The position numbers and the translations under genes were made by a program. DNA of 53,472 nucleotides from Chryseobacterium sp. Leaf394 (GTDB taxonomy: Bacteria; Bacteroidota; Bacteroidia; Flavobacteriales; Weeksellaceae), in NCBI RefSeq assembly GCF_001424105.1, contig NZ_LMQH01000012.1, positions 1,540 through 55,011 of the forward strand. The letters are read 5' to 3'. The first letter of the stretch is position 1; each line of letters opens with the position of its first letter. The notes under the pieces were generated by a model. The model was not told the origin of the DNA and did no database searches. It was given only the letters and a program-made list of their open reading frames with translations. Of the stretch, positions 15,754-24,848 are shown one piece after another.

Positions 15754-18453
15754 TTAATTGGTAGGATCACAAATGTTTGAAATACAGTTCCAAACCGTTC
15801 CGTTAAATAATTTTACACACTCTGAATTGAGATCATAAACCAACATTCCTTCTTTCGGATCTTTCACAGAATCAGTAGTCAAGTCTGGTGCGCCATTCGT
15901 TCCGCCACCTACTCGTGCAACTCTGGTAATGACCATTCCTTTTGATTTTGACTGTAAAGCAATGAATCCGTTCGGAATATTTGTAGGCCAACCATCCTGT
16001 TTTGGCTGTACTGTGATTCCTACTTTTGTCGGAGTTCCATTCTGGCTGAAATCTCCCGGTTCTGTACACGTTCCGCACGCATTGATTGTTACGGTAACCG
16101 CATTGGATGTGTTGCTGTAACAATTTCCGTAAATTGTTTTTGAATATAAATAATAGGTTCCGTTACTTACCGCTCCCGGATTTGCGACTAAAGTTCCGCC
16201 GTTGGGATTGGTTGCTGCCGTATGCCACTCATAAGTTTGCCCACTTACCGCCGCCGGTTGAATGGCAGTTAAATTTGCTGTGGTATCAGGACACACATTA
16301 GTTATTATGGAAGAACCGGGAACGGGTGTTGCAGGTGTTGCTGTTACGCTGACCGCCGCAATATTTGAAGTTACAGAGCAAGTACCATTTCCAACAACCA
16401 CATAATAATACAATGTTCCCGCTGCAGTTGTAACCGGAGTATAAGCAGAAGAATTGGTTCCTACTGCCATACCGCCAGATGTGCTGTTTACTGTATTTCT
16501 ATACCACTGGTAAGAAGTTGCTCCTATTGCACTGACACTTAATGCAGTTGCTGTTGCATTTTGGCAATAATTTGCACCCGAAGGTTGGCTGCTGATTGAA
16601 ATTCCTGAGACTACATTTACAACTGCAGTATTTGAAGTTACGGAACAAGTACCATTTCCAACGACCACATAGTAATAGAATGTTCCTGTTGCGGTTGTAA
16701 CCGGAGTATAATTAGCAGAGTTTGTTCCTACAGGTGTTCCGCCAGATGTGCTGTTTAGTGTATTTCTATACCATTGGTAAGAAGTAGCTCCTGTTGCAGT
16801 GACACTTAATGCAGTTGCGGTTGCATTTTGGCAATAATTTGCGCCCGTAGGTTGGCTGCTGATTGAAATTCCTGAGACTACATTTACAGTTGCCGTATTT
16901 GAAGTTACAGAGCAAGTGCCATTTCCAACAACTACATAATAATAGAATGTTCCTGTCGCGGTTGTAACGGGAGTATAACTAGCAGAGTTTGTTCCTACTG
17001 CTGTTCCGCCCGATGTGCTGTTTACTGTATTTCTATACCATTGATAAGAGGTAGCTCCTGTTGCAGTAACACTTACTGCAGTTGCTGTTGTGTTTTGGCA
17101 ATAATTTGCACCCGAAGGTTGGGAAGTGATTGCCGGTGGAGTACAGATATTAACACCGAAACGGGTGGTTGTACTGTTGGTATCACCTAAAGTGATGGTG
17201 AGTAATCCGTTTGGACTTCCATCCGATGTACCCGATGTAAAAAGACTTTCTCCTACGGTTAACCAACTGGTATGAAGTTGTTTTGCAGGAGCTGGTTGCC
17301 CAACAACACCTTGGTTTCTGCTTAGCTGTAGAACATAGGTTGTTCCCTCCATCAGATCTCCGCCTTCCGGAATATTGTATACTCCCGAATTGTTAACCTG
17401 TGCGGTTGCAATCACAGTACTTCCTGTCGCATCTAAAACATTAACGTACAAGATCCCATTGGCCGAAGAATTATAAACTGCGCCACCTGTTCCGCCCGCA
17501 TTCACAGGAAGACCGTTATTATCACGATAAACCGTACCACTGATGCCTGGTTTAGCGAAAGGAATAAATGCAAACAAATAGCCATGACCGTGATGAATTA
17601 TATTTGTTGCGCTTCTGGATAAGGTAAAACTAGGAGGACTGGAAGTATCAGTATATGTTCTATATGCCATTCTTGCAGCAGCACCATCTGGCTCGCCTCT
17701 GTCAGAACTATATGTTGAAGTAACTGGACCAGAATTATTTGAAACGACAACAGACATTGCTCTTGGAGGAATTGTATTGGGTGTGTTAGGACTTGTCCAT
17801 CCTGATGAAAAAGAAAGTGTGGATTGCTGAGTAATACCCCCAATTCCTAAATAAACAACATCAGAAATTGACCGACCGACCGGTACCGTAATATGGCTTC
17901 CCGAAGCAGTTACAACAGTCGAACCTGTAGGATCATCAATTATTTCATGCGCTAATTGAGATGAAAAAGCCTTTACATTCTCAAAAACAGAAACTATTAC
18001 AGCCATCTCATCAGCATTCGACTCCGGTAAATTGAGGTTAGGTATAGTGATGCTGGTATTTCCGGTTGGTAATCCATCAGCATCACCAATAAAATGTACA
18101 ACGCGACTTAAAGAAAATTCCTTTGCGGGCATAGAATAATAATGATTATTACTTGCTGCAATATTCATCAGATTAGATCCTACATAAATATTAAGGTCGC
18201 ATATATTGTTCAGTGATCCATCAGGACTGCAGGGATAATTACTATTTACAGGTACATGAACACGTTCCATTAAAACATACACCACCATCATTCTATTCTC
18301 ACCAGATGGAATGTTAACATTTACGGTCGGTACGCCGGAAAATCCTGAACCAACAGCACTAAATCTTTGAGAGTAAATCAAATTCGGCGTTTGCGCATTA
18401 CCCCAAAATCCTACGAAAAGTAGCAGTAATGCAATTAATAATTTATTTTTCAT
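15754..18453 (-). CDS. Large secreted surface protein with three Ig-like repeats
   Basis: An 899-residue protein with a signal peptide (residues 1-20, ending FWGNAQ). Residues 20-300 are a beta-rich domain of unknown type. Residues 300-440 resemble an SdrD/Cna-B-like module (GISGTVYRDNNGLPV, then VYNIPEGGDLMEGTTYVLQL). About 440-710 are three near-identical 89-residue Ig-like repeats (core ATSYQWYRN, then YYYVVVGNGTCSVTSN), followed by a diverged fourth unit. The C-terminus (GMLVYDLNSECVKLFNGTVWNC) matches the style of the small secreted protein downstream. A clear T9SS sorting tail is not visible. A role in adhesion or as a surface scaffold is inferred. Confidence 0.8.
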   Translation of the reverse strand: MKNKLLIALLLLFVGFWGNAQTPNLIYSQRFSAVGSGFSGVPTVNVNIPSGENRMMVVYVLMERVHVPVNSNYPCSPDGSLNNICDLNIYVGSNLMNIAASNNHYYSMPAKEFSLSRVVHFIGDADGLPTGNTSITIPNLNLPESNADEMAVIVSVFENVKAFSSQLAHEIIDDPTGSTVVTASGSHITVPVGRSISDVVYLGIGGITQQSTLSFSSGWTSPNTPNTIPPRAMSVVVSNNSGPVTSTYSSDRGEPDGAAARMAYRTYTDTSSPPSFTLSRSATNIIHHGHGYLFAFIPFAKPGISGTVYRDNNGLPVNAGGTGGAVYNSSANGILYVNVLDATGSTVIATAQVNNSGVYNIPEGGDLMEGTTYVLQLSRNQGVVGQPAPAKQLHTSWLTVGESLFTSGTSDGSPNGLLTITLGDTNSTTTRFGVNICTPPAITSQPSGANYCQNTTATAVSVTATGATSYQWYRNTVNSTSGGTAVGTNSASYTPVTTATGTFYYYVVVGNGTCSVTSNTATVNVVSGISISSQPTGANYCQNATATALSVTATGATSYQWYRNTLNSTSGGTPVGTNSANYTPVTTATGTFYYYVVVGNGTCSVTSNTAVVNVVSGISISSQPSGANYCQNATATALSVSAIGATSYQWYRNTVNSTSGGMAVGTNSSAYTPVTTAAGTLYYYVVVGNGTCSVTSNIAAVSVTATPATPVPGSSIITNVCPDTTANLTAIQPAAVSGQTYEWHTAATNPNGGTLVANPGAVSNGTYYLYSKTIYGNCYSNTSNAVTVTINACGTCTEPGDFSQNGTPTKVGITVQPKQDGWPTNIPNGFIALQSKSKGMVITRVARVGGGTNGAPDLTTDSVKDPKEGMLVYDLNSECVKLFNGTVWNCISNICDPTN
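16333..17125 (-). repeat. Three tandem 267-bp repeats inside the surface-protein gene
   Basis: The marker TTGGCAATAATTTGC recurs at 16561, 16828 and 17095, exactly 267 bp (89 codons) apart, and the sequences between are almost the same at the DNA level. The similarity of synonymous positions points to recent duplication or gene conversion. Such arrays can change in copy number by slippage or recombination. Confidence 0.85.
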
Positions 18454-18538
18454 TTGTTTTAAATTTTAATAAATGAATCTCCGCTCCATCCATTTTCAGG
18501 ACAGAGAAAGACAGGGGAAATTTGTAAATAGCAGATAT

Positions 18539-19168
18539 TTAAACCAGGAAAGGTGGCGGCCGAACCGAAAAGGCAGATTTTTTCTGAGAACTAAAAACTT
18601 CGCTCGTTTTAAAAAGAAACAATTTCAGCCTGCAGTCCTTAAAGACTAAAGAATTTGTACAGTTTTGTGATTGTAACAATTGCTTTACATGAAATTGCGA
18701 AGCGGGAACAATAATTTTAGCTGAACCATTTGAAAAAGCATACAGAAACTCAAATTCGTGGTTAGAAAATGCAGCTTTCACTACGACAGGTTTCCTTTTC
18801 TCAGATACACCTGTATCATTTACTGAATTTTCGGGCTCTTTTTCAGCTGTTTTTAGTGCCAAATGTTTTGTTGGAGCAATCTCTATCTTTTCAGAAGAAA
18901 TGACCTGTTCAATCTCAAAATTTTTCTCAAAATCATCTCCAGAAATGACAACTCCTGAAGAAATGTAAATTCTGCTTTTTGAATGATTTGTAAATGAAGA
19001 ATCAGATGAAATGATGACCGCCTCATTTTCAGTGTAGATTGAGGCTCCCCCTGATATAAGTATTTGAGAACGATAATTCTGAACGAAAAAAAATAAAAAA
19101 ACCAAAGCAAGCTTACTTACTAAAAGTAAACTGCTGAGATAATTTTTATCCAATCTTTTTTGGTTCAT
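18539..19168 (-). CDS. Hypothetical membrane-anchored protein
   Basis: A 209-residue protein from the ATG at 19168 (MNQKRLDKNYLSS); an upstream ATG at 19222 adds 18 residues and is less likely. A hydrophobic segment (SLLLVSKLALVFLFFFVQ) near residues 13-31 suggests export or anchoring. The next part (ILISGGASIYTENEAVIISS) is beta-like; the middle is charged and low in complexity, and the C-terminal end contains a basic stretch (CRLKLFLFKTSEVF). No family recognised. It precedes the 899-residue surface-protein gene by 85 bp in the same direction, so the two could form one transcript. Confidence 0.55.
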   Translation of the reverse strand: MNQKRLDKNYLSSLLLVSKLALVFLFFFVQNYRSQILISGGASIYTENEAVIISSDSSFTNHSKSRIYISSGVVISGDDFEKNFEIEQVISSEKIEIAPTKHLALKTAEKEPENSVNDTGVSEKRKPVVVKAAFSNHEFEFLYAFSNGSAKIIVPASQFHVKQLLQSQNCTNSLVFKDCRLKLFLFKTSEVFSSQKKSAFSVRPPPFLV

Positions 19169-19282
19169 TAATCTGAGGTGTGTTTTATCATGCAAATGAA
19201 TAAAAAACATTAAAAACAACAAAAAAAACAGCTACTACACAGATACGCAGCAATTGTAAAATATTGAAAAACAAAACCATAC

Positions 19283-19321
19283 AGAAAAAAGAGAGAACAC
19301 CTCAATCACTGAAGTGTTCTC
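19283..19321 (-). terminator. Rho-independent terminator of pyrD
   Basis: GAGAACACNTC and GANGTGTTCTC (19293-19303, 19311-19321) form a near-perfect hairpin; on the minus strand it is followed by CTTTTTT, and on the plus strand by a weaker T-rich tract. Confidence 0.75.
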
Positions 19322-19359
19322 ATTATTTTTTGCAATAAGTTGTAAGATAAATGGAAGTT

Positions 19360-20397
19360 TTACCTCGAAATTCTACCCGCTCTCTTTAAAATTTCCTTAT
19401 TAATATCATTGATGAGTTGTGGTCCTTCATAAATAAATCCCGTGTATAACTGAACCAAACTTGCACCCGCATTCAACTTTTCAATCGCATCTTTTGCAGA
19501 GTGAATGCCACCAACTCCGATGATTGGGAAAGCTCTGTTGCTTTTATCAGAAAGATATTTGATCATTTTTGTGCTTCGCTCACGAATCGGTTTTCCACTT
19601 AAACCACCGTTCCCGATTTCTGCTAAAACTTCAGGAGAAGTTTTTAAACCTTCTCTATTAACTGATGTATTTGAAACGACGATACCGTCGATTTTTGTTT
19701 CGGCAATCAGTTCGATAATTTCGTCCAGTTGCTGGTTGTTTAAGTCCGGAGCGATTTTTAAAAGAATTGGTTTTTGGGTCGGTTTAGTTTGATTAATTTC
19801 TTTAACCGCAGTAATCAGCTCTCTCAGATATTCAACATCTTCCAGTTTGGCGTGGCTTCCGACGTTTGGACAGCTTACATTTAAAACAAAATAATCCACG
19901 TAAGGATGAAGACCTTCGAAACAGTCGAGATAATCCTGAGTGTAATTTTCAGGGGTTGTGTTGGTATTTTTTCCGATGTTTCCGCCGATGATGATTTTCC
20001 CTTTGTTACTTTTCAGTTTTTCAATAGCTGCTTCCAGACCGTCGTTGTTAAAACCCATTCTGTTAATAATTCCTCCATCTTCAATCAAACGGAAGAGTCT
20101 TTTCTTGGGATTTCCAGCTTGTGCTTTTGGAGTTACCGTCCCGATTTCTACAAATCCGAATCCTAAATCGCCTAATTCGTTGAATAAAACCGCATTTTTA
20201 TCGAAACCAGCCGCCAATCCAACGGGATTTTTAAATTTCAGTCCGAAAACTTCTCTTTCAAGACGTTTGTCTACGATAGGTTTTGGAAGGAATAATTTGG
20301 TTAAAAATCCGAAATTTTTGAGCATCGAAAAAGTAAAGTGATGAACTTCTTCAGGATCAAATTTGAAAAGGATGGGGCGAATAAGCGATTTGTACAT
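19360..20397 (-). CDS. pyrD: Dihydroorotate dehydrogenase (quinone), class 2
   Basis: A 345-residue enzyme of de novo pyrimidine synthesis that oxidises dihydroorotate to orotate, passing electrons through FMN to the quinone pool at the inner membrane. It has the N-terminal class 2 extension ([20 protein letters not shown], residues 6-25), [22 protein letters not shown], the active-site region [10 protein letters not shown], the FMN-binding KIAPDL and GGLSGKPI, and the phosphate-binding IGVGGIHSA. Length is normal for class 2. It has its own promoter and terminator. Confidence 0.96.
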   Translation of the reverse strand: MYKSLIRPILFKFDPEEVHHFTFSMLKNFGFLTKLFLPKPIVDKRLEREVFGLKFKNPVGLAAGFDKNAVLFNELGDLGFGFVEIGTVTPKAQAGNPKKRLFRLIEDGGIINRMGFNNDGLEAAIEKLKSNKGKIIIGGNIGKNTNTTPENYTQDYLDCFEGLHPYVDYFVLNVSCPNVGSHAKLEDVEYLRELITAVKEINQTKPTQKPILLKIAPDLNNQQLDEIIELIAETKIDGIVVSNTSVNREGLKTSPEVLAEIGNGGLSGKPIRERSTKMIKYLSDKSNRAFPIIGVGGIHSAKDAIEKLNAGASLVQLYTGFIYEGPQLINDINKEILKRAGRISR

Positions 20398-20412
20398 TGA
20401 AAAAAAGTTTTA

Positions 20413-20420
20413 CAAAAATA
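20413..20420 (-). promoter_or_regulatory. -7 box of pyrD
   Basis: The minus strand reads TATTTTTG, 15 bp upstream of the ATG. Confidence 0.5.
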
Positions 20421-20600
20421 ATCATTTTAAAATTAATGTTTTGTTGATGTGTGTTATTTAATTACAAATTTCACGAATTCTTTCGCAAATTTCACAATCT
20501 GCACTGTCAGTAATATCTTTTTATCGTAGGACTTTGCAATTAAAAAAACTCAAAGTCATGATAATAGTCGACAAGTTGATCTTATAATCTATTAGCAAAA

Positions 20601-20709
20601 TTTCGTCACTTCGAGTAACGCAGCAAAGCGAAGTGTATCGAGAAGTTTGCGCGAAGTTCTCGATACATTTTTCTTCATTTCATTACGAAAAACACTCGAA
20701 CTGACGAAA
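20601..20709. repeat. Composite inverted-repeat element
   Basis: Outer arms TTTCGTCACTTCGAGT (20601-20616) and ACTCGAACTGACGAAA (20694-20709) pair with one mismatch. Inside, CACTTCG/CGAAGTG and TGTATCGAGAA/TTCTCGATACA (20634-20644 and 20657-20667, perfect) form two more hairpins. Elements of this style are scattered in flavobacterial genomes; no transposase is linked to it here. It lies between pyrD and the pseudouridine synthase gene. Confidence 0.65.
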
Positions 20710-20721
20710 CTTTTGTGACAA

Positions 20722-21417
20722 TTACAGATATGCACTCAAATCGAGTTTCAAAATATCACCTATCCTTTTGAACTCTTCGTCAATTGTTGCGTTTAAGGTG
20801 ATTTTTTCGGTGGAAACAGGATGATTAAAGATTAACTGATGGGCATGAAGTGTCATTTTGCTAATGCCAAAAGTTTCTAGCCACAATTTATTTTGCTTGT
20901 TACAGCCATGTTTTCTACAGCCTAAAATTGGATGCAGAATATGTTTAAAATGTTTTCTCAACTGATGAAACCGTCCCGTTTCAGGAATAGCTTCCACCAG
21001 ACAGTATCTTGAAGTCTGATGCTTTAAAAATGGCAGATCTATTTCAGATGTTTGTAAACGTTTATAATATGTGACAGCATTTTGTTTGACTTCATTTTCA
21101 TTGACTAAGTCGTAATCGATTGTCTCTTCTTCTTTTGTCCATCCACGGAGAATGGCAATGTATTTCTTTTGGACTTCCCGCGATGCAAACTGTTCGCTCA
21201 TGTTTCTCAACGTTTCTTTATCTAAAGTAAACAGCAAAACGCCCGAAGTTTTTCTGTCTAAACGGTGAACAGGATAGACCTTTTGCCCAATCTGTTTTCT
21301 CAGCTCCTGAATCGCATACGTGTCTGCCTCTCCGGAATAGAAAGATTTGTGAACCAACAGTCCGCTGGGTTTATTGATGGCAATAAGATGTTCGTCGCGA
21401 TACAGAATTTCTAACAT
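20722..21417 (-). CDS. Pseudouridine synthase, RluA family (TruC-like)
   Basis: A 231-residue enzyme that isomerises uridine to pseudouridine in RNA. The catalytic motif is VHRLDRKTSGVLLF with Asp54; the N-terminus ILYRDEHLIAINKPSGLLVH and the block GRFHQLRKHFKHILHPILG are also typical. Size and missing S4 domain fit TruC, which modifies position 65 of tRNA, but the RNA target cannot be proven from sequence. The gene has its own -7 box and follows the DUF4177 gene with a 26-bp gap. Confidence 0.9.
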   Translation of the reverse strand: MLEILYRDEHLIAINKPSGLLVHKSFYSGEADTYAIQELRKQIGQKVYPVHRLDRKTSGVLLFTLDKETLRNMSEQFASREVQKKYIAILRGWTKEEETIDYDLVNENEVKQNAVTYYKRLQTSEIDLPFLKHQTSRYCLVEAIPETGRFHQLRKHFKHILHPILGCRKHGCNKQNKLWLETFGISKMTLHAHQLIFNHPVSTEKITLNATIDEEFKRIGDILKLDLSAYL

Positions 21418-21421
21418 GTCG

Positions 21422-21429
21422 CAAAACTA
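21422..21429 (-). promoter_or_regulatory. -7 box of the pseudouridine synthase gene
   Basis: The minus strand reads TAGTTTTG (TAnnTTTG), 4 bp before the ATG, implying a leaderless or nearly leaderless transcript. Confidence 0.45.
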
Positions 21430-21443
21430 AGAATAAATTAGTT

Positions 21444-21638
21444 CTACAACTCTCTTTTGAAAGTATAAATAACACCGTAAAAAGTTCCTCCGTAATCCCT
21501 GCTTTCTGCGACAACCAATTCCCAGCCTTCACTTCCGTGTTGATTTAAAATTTTATCGATTTCAGCAGGATCATATTTAGTTCCCCAAAATCCTGTTGGT
21601 TCAATAATAACGGTTTTATACTCGAATCTTTTTTTCAT
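21444..21638 (-). CDS. DUF4177 family small protein
   Basis: A 64-residue protein that fits DUF4177: RFEYKTVIIEP at the start, then DKILNQHGSEGWELVVAESRD and a final beta-strand (FYGVIYTFKREL). Members are small alpha/beta proteins of unknown function, often found next to unrelated genes. It is complete, with no signal peptide. The pseudouridine synthase gene follows in the same direction. Confidence 0.8.
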   Translation of the reverse strand: MKKRFEYKTVIIEPTGFWGTKYDPAEIDKILNQHGSEGWELVVAESRDYGGTFYGVIYTFKREL

Positions 21639-21908
21639 AATACATTTCTATTTTTAATCTAAATTTAAAAATATTTTTTGAAGTTTAGACATAAACCTAA
21701 CGAGTTTTTGAAACCCGTTAGGTTTTGTATTTTTATTCATAAGTTTAAGAGTGTAACTACTTGTTTAGTCGGGTCCTCCTATCTTTAAACGCTTTTTCAT
21801 GCCTAAAAAAAAAGAAGAATTACAAATCTCCCTAAGATGAAAAAAATTAACATTTTATCTTTACTGATAATTGATTAATTTAATTATCATTGTAAAAAAA
21901 TAAAAATC
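21639..21908. other. Divergent intergenic region with a 33-nt palindrome
   Basis: An AT-rich stretch of 270 bp between divergent genes. It holds one copy of the 33-nt palindrome (21693-21725). No clear promoter boxes or coding sequence are seen. Confidence 0.5.
21693..21725. repeat. 33-nt palindrome, copy 1
   Basis: Arms AAACCTAACGAGTTT and AAACCCGTTAGGTTT around a TTG loop, one mismatch. It lies between the start codons of divergent genes, so it cannot be acting as the terminator of a neighbouring gene. Confidence 0.75.
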
Positions 21909-22433
21909 ATGAAAAACTTCAGCTTACTATTATTCGCATTGCTGTTGTCATCGAATCTTTTTTCGCAAACGACTGACACTTTGAGTTTAGGCAAAACGGG
22001 CAGAGAATTTTTCATCAAGGGAAACCAAAAATATAAGGCTTCAGAATACAAAAGTGTTTTTACAAACCAAGAAGCGTTGGCTTACATGAAAAAATCACGT
22101 ACCAACAATGCGGTTTCTCAAGTTTTTGGGGCAATGGGTGGCGGATTGGTCGGATGGGGACTGGCTACTGCGATCAGCGGAAAAAAAACAGTGCAAAATG
22201 GTATGGTTATTAAAGAGCAGGCAAAAGGCGGCTGGGGTCTAGTTGGTGCCGGTGTAGGATTGATTGGTATCGCCATTCCTTTTGCCGTCGGATCATCCAA
22301 AAATCTGAAAAATGCGGTTAAAACTCAGAATAACGCAGACAAAAATGACACAGAAGCTGAAAATACTCATGCAAGCCGTTTTTACAAACTCGAGATTGGC
22401 GGAAACGGAGTTGGGCTCAGCTATAATTTCTAA
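21909..22433 (+). CDS. Hypothetical exported protein with glycine-rich membrane segments
   Basis: A 174-residue protein with a signal peptide (residues 1-20, ending SNLFSQ). Two glycine-rich hydrophobic segments (AMGGGLVGWGLATAISGKK and GWGLVGAGVGLIGIAIPFAVG, residues 75-94 and 106-126) look like glycine-zipper helices. The C-terminus (FYKLEIGGNGVGLSYNF) is beta-strand-like and ends in Phe, a feature of outer-membrane proteins. No specific family or function recognised. It is monocistronic, with a terminator directly after the stop. Confidence 0.65.
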   Translation: MKNFSLLLFALLLSSNLFSQTTDTLSLGKTGREFFIKGNQKYKASEYKSVFTNQEALAYMKKSRTNNAVSQVFGAMGGGLVGWGLATAISGKKTVQNGMVIKEQAKGGWGLVGAGVGLIGIAIPFAVGSSKNLKNAVKTQNNADKNDTEAENTHASRFYKLEIGGNGVGLSYNF

Positions 22434-22442
22434 AATAATATC

Positions 22443-22475
22443 AAGCGGTTTTTTAAAACTGCTTTTTTTATTTCT
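22443..22475 (+). terminator. Rho-independent terminator of the glycine-rich protein gene
   Basis: AAGCGGTTTT and AAAACTGCTT form a stem with one mismatch and a two-base gap, followed by seven T. Confidence 0.7.
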
Positions 22476-22495
22476 GATTAAATATTGCATGGTCT

Positions 22496-22528
22496 AAACC
22501 TAACGGGTTTTCGAAACCCGTTAGGTTT
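22496..22528. repeat. 33-nt palindrome, copy 2
   Basis: A perfect palindrome: arms AAACCTAACGGGTTT and AAACCCGTTAGGTTT around a TCG loop. It lies after the previous gene's terminator, so it is an extra element. Confidence 0.85.
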
Positions 22529-22575
22529 GGAAGTATGCTGGTGTAAATTGGGATTTTAATTTTTGAGCTGTCGCT

Positions 22576-22608
22576 AAACCTCATAGGTTTCTAAAACCTA
22601 TGAGGTTT
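22576..22608. repeat. 33-nt palindrome, copy 3
   Basis: A perfect palindrome with another arm sequence: AAACCTCATAGGTTT and AAACCTATGAGGTTT around CTA. The geometry equals that of copy 2, which is 47 bp away. Confidence 0.85.
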
Positions 22609-22650
22609 TTCCTATTAATTTCAGTTGTTTAAACGTAATTTTGTCAATAG

Positions 22651-22740
22651 CCCTGATGGAAACGGCATCCTTTTTTGTGGCGGACGGAACGGAGAGGAGA
22701 CCGCCACAAAAAAGATATAGTGGACAGCAGGTTCCCGGCT
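22651..22740. repeat. Hairpin repeat, copy 1 of 2
   Basis: CTTTTTTGTGGCGG (22670-22683) pairs perfectly with CCGCCACAAAAAAG (22701-22714). Left flank GGAAACGGCATCC and right flank GATATAGTGGACAGC match the copy at 43701-43780 (GGCATCCTTTT and GATATAGCGGATAGC). Together with the two palindromes this fills most of the 394-bp region before glyS. Confidence 0.7.
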
Positions 22741-22800
22741 CATAATAATTTCAGGATTAAAAACTTCTGTCATCCCGCTTTTAACTTCCTACATTTTCAC

Positions 22801-22808
22801 TATTTTTG
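22801..22808 (+). promoter_or_regulatory. -7 box of glyS
   Basis: TATTTTTG (TAnnTTTG), 19 bp upstream of the ATG; the -33 region is T-rich without a clear TTTG. Confidence 0.45.
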
Positions 22809-22827
22809 CAGGTAAGACGAAAAATTT

Positions 22828-24369
22828 ATGGCAAAGCAAGACGATGTTTTCAAGAAAGTGATTTCTCACGCTAAAGAATATGGGTTTATTTTCCCTTCTA
22901 GTGAGATCTACGACGGTTTATCAGCTGTTTATGACTATGGACAGAATGGTGCAGAACTGAAGAATAATATCAAACAATACTGGTGGAAAGCGATGGTACA
23001 GCTGAACGAAAATATTGTGGGTATTGATTCAGCGATTTTAATGCACCCGACTACCTGGAAAGCTTCGGGCCACGTTGATGCTTTTAATGATCCTCTGATT
23101 GACAATAAGGATTCTAAAAAACGTTTCAGAGCGGATGTTTTGGTGGAAGATTACTGCGCAAAAATCGAGGATAAAGAAAATAAAGAAATTGAAAAAGCTG
23201 CCAAAAGATTCGGTGAGTCTTTCGATAAAGCTCAGTTTGTTGCGACGAATCCTAAAATTTTGGAATACCGTGCGAAAAGAGAACAAATTTTATCCCGATT
23301 GGCAAAATCTTTAGAAAATGAAGATTTGGCTGATGTAAAATCTTTGATTGAAGAACTGGAAATTGCTGATCCTGATACCGGTTCAAAAAACTGGACTGAG
23401 GTAAGACAGTTCAACCTGATGTTCGGAACCAAACTGGGTGCGTCAGCAGATTCTGCGATGGATCTTTATTTAAGACCGGAAACTGCTCAGGGTATTTTCG
23501 TAAACTTTTTAAATGTGCAGAAGACTTCCCGTCACAGACTTCCGTTTGGTATTGCACAAATTGGTAAAGCATTTAGAAATGAGATTGTTGCGAGACAGTT
23601 TATTTTCAGAATGCGTGAATTTGAACAGATGGAAATGCAGTTTTTCGTTGCTCCGGGAACTGAACTGGAATTCTACGAACAGTGGAAAACAAAACGTCTG
23701 AACTGGCATCTGGCACTTGGTTTAGGAAATGACAACTACAGATTCCATGATCATGAGAAACTGGCACATTATGCGAATGCTGCAGCGGATATTGAATTTA
23801 ATTTCCCGTTTGGATTTAAGGAACTTGAGGGTATTCACTCCAGAACTGATTTCGATTTGAAGGCGCATGAGAAGCATTCTGGTAGAAAATTACAGTTTTT
23901 TGATCCTGAAAGAAATGAAAACTATGTTCCATATGTGGTGGAAACTTCAGTTGGTTTAGACAGATTATTCCTTTCAATATTCTCTCATTGCTTAAAAGAT
24001 GAAGTGTTGGAAGATGGTTCGGAAAGAACAGTTTTATCTTTACCTCCGGCATTGGCTCCGGTAAAAGCAGCGATTCTTCCTTTGATGAAAAAAGATGGTT
24101 TGGCAGAATATGCTGAGAATATCTTCAATGATCTGAAATATGATTTCAATTTATTCTACGAAGAAAAAGATGCCATCGGAAAACGTTACAGAAGACAGGA
24201 TGCTATTGGAACGCCTTACTGTATCACGATTGATCACGATTCGTTAACCGATCATACGGTGACCATCAGAGACAGAGACACAATGCAGCAGGAAAGAGTT
24301 CCGGTTTCTGAACTGAGAAGAATTATTGATGAGAAAACGAATTTCAGAAATTTACTTTCTAAAATATAA
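22828..24369 (+). CDS. glyS: Glycyl-tRNA synthetase, class II dimeric type
   Basis: A 513-residue enzyme that charges tRNA-Gly in the cytoplasm. It is the single-chain alpha2 form used by Bacteroidota, not the E. coli alpha/beta form. Visible are the class II motif 1 area (YGFIFPSSEIYDGLSAVYDYG), LRPETAQGIFVNFLNV, motif 2 (AFRNEIVARQFIFRMREFEQMEMQFF), motif 3 near ETSVGLDRLFLSI and the C-terminal anticodon-binding domain (PPALAPVKAAILPLMKKD, then DAIGKRYRRQDAIGTPY). Length is normal. The same enzyme is called glyQS in other annotations. Confidence 0.97.
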   Translation: MAKQDDVFKKVISHAKEYGFIFPSSEIYDGLSAVYDYGQNGAELKNNIKQYWWKAMVQLNENIVGIDSAILMHPTTWKASGHVDAFNDPLIDNKDSKKRFRADVLVEDYCAKIEDKENKEIEKAAKRFGESFDKAQFVATNPKILEYRAKREQILSRLAKSLENEDLADVKSLIEELEIADPDTGSKNWTEVRQFNLMFGTKLGASADSAMDLYLRPETAQGIFVNFLNVQKTSRHRLPFGIAQIGKAFRNEIVARQFIFRMREFEQMEMQFFVAPGTELEFYEQWKTKRLNWHLALGLGNDNYRFHDHEKLAHYANAAADIEFNFPFGFKELEGIHSRTDFDLKAHEKHSGRKLQFFDPERNENYVPYVVETSVGLDRLFLSIFSHCLKDEVLEDGSERTVLSLPPALAPVKAAILPLMKKDGLAEYAENIFNDLKYDFNLFYEEKDAIGKRYRRQDAIGTPYCITIDHDSLTDHTVTIRDRDTMQQERVPVSELRRIIDEKTNFRNLLSKI

Positions 24370-24373
24370 ATTG

Positions 24374-24401
24374 AAAGCCTTGAGAAATCAGGGCTTTTTT
24401 G
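24374..24401 (+). terminator. Rho-independent terminator of glyS
   Basis: AAAGCCTTGA pairs with TCAGGGCTTT around GAAA, followed by a T-run. Confidence 0.75.
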
Positions 24402-24590
24402 TTGGAGTTACAATAAAATTTTTACACATAAGTCACGAAGTATTTTTTCACTTTCTACAGATGAAAAGAACATATTAGATTTCGAAAATATTTGATTTTC
24501 TTCTGATATGGTCTGAAATATTTTTAGAGCCTATTTAAAATTATTAAAATAGTTTGATTATACTGATTTTAGATGGTTTGATTAATTGAG

Positions 24591-24666
24591 TCTTCGACAG
24601 GCTCAGACTGACAAATCTAATACTAACCGCTCAATTTAACGGTGTCACTCTGAGCCCGTCGAAGAG
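24591..24666. repeat. Inverted-repeat element (Bacteroidota intergenic type)
   Basis: TCTTCGACAGGCTCAGACTG (24592-24611) is matched in reverse complement by CACTCTGAGCCCGTCGAAGA (24647-24666), with few mismatches, around about 35 bp of other sequence. The same style of element (TTCGACAGGCTCAG) is widespread between genes in Bacteroidota. The rest of the 24402-24801 gap is AT-rich and empty to my eye. Confidence 0.65.
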
Positions 24667-24801
24667 TTTTGAACCATAGTTATTTATTTGAAAAAAATTT
24701 AAAAAAGCTCTTAATTTAAATTAAATCTATTGCGACTTATGTGTCATATTACTGAAAATTAATCAACAATAATTTAACATAAAAATATTTTCATCAACCT
24801 G

Positions 24802-24831
24802 TTTGAAATATCCTTGAATTCACTACTTTTG
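24802..24831 (+). promoter_or_regulatory. Promoter of the 507-residue exported protein gene
   Basis: TTTG (24802-24805) and TACTTTTG (24824-24831) are 18 bp apart; transcription should start near 24838, and the ATG is at 24849. Confidence 0.65.
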
Positions 24832-24848
24832 GATTTCAATTTTTAAAT

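Noticed and set aside
21639..21908. 33-nt palindrome as terminator
   Set aside because: For copy 1, both neighbouring genes point away from it, so it cannot be ending their transcripts.
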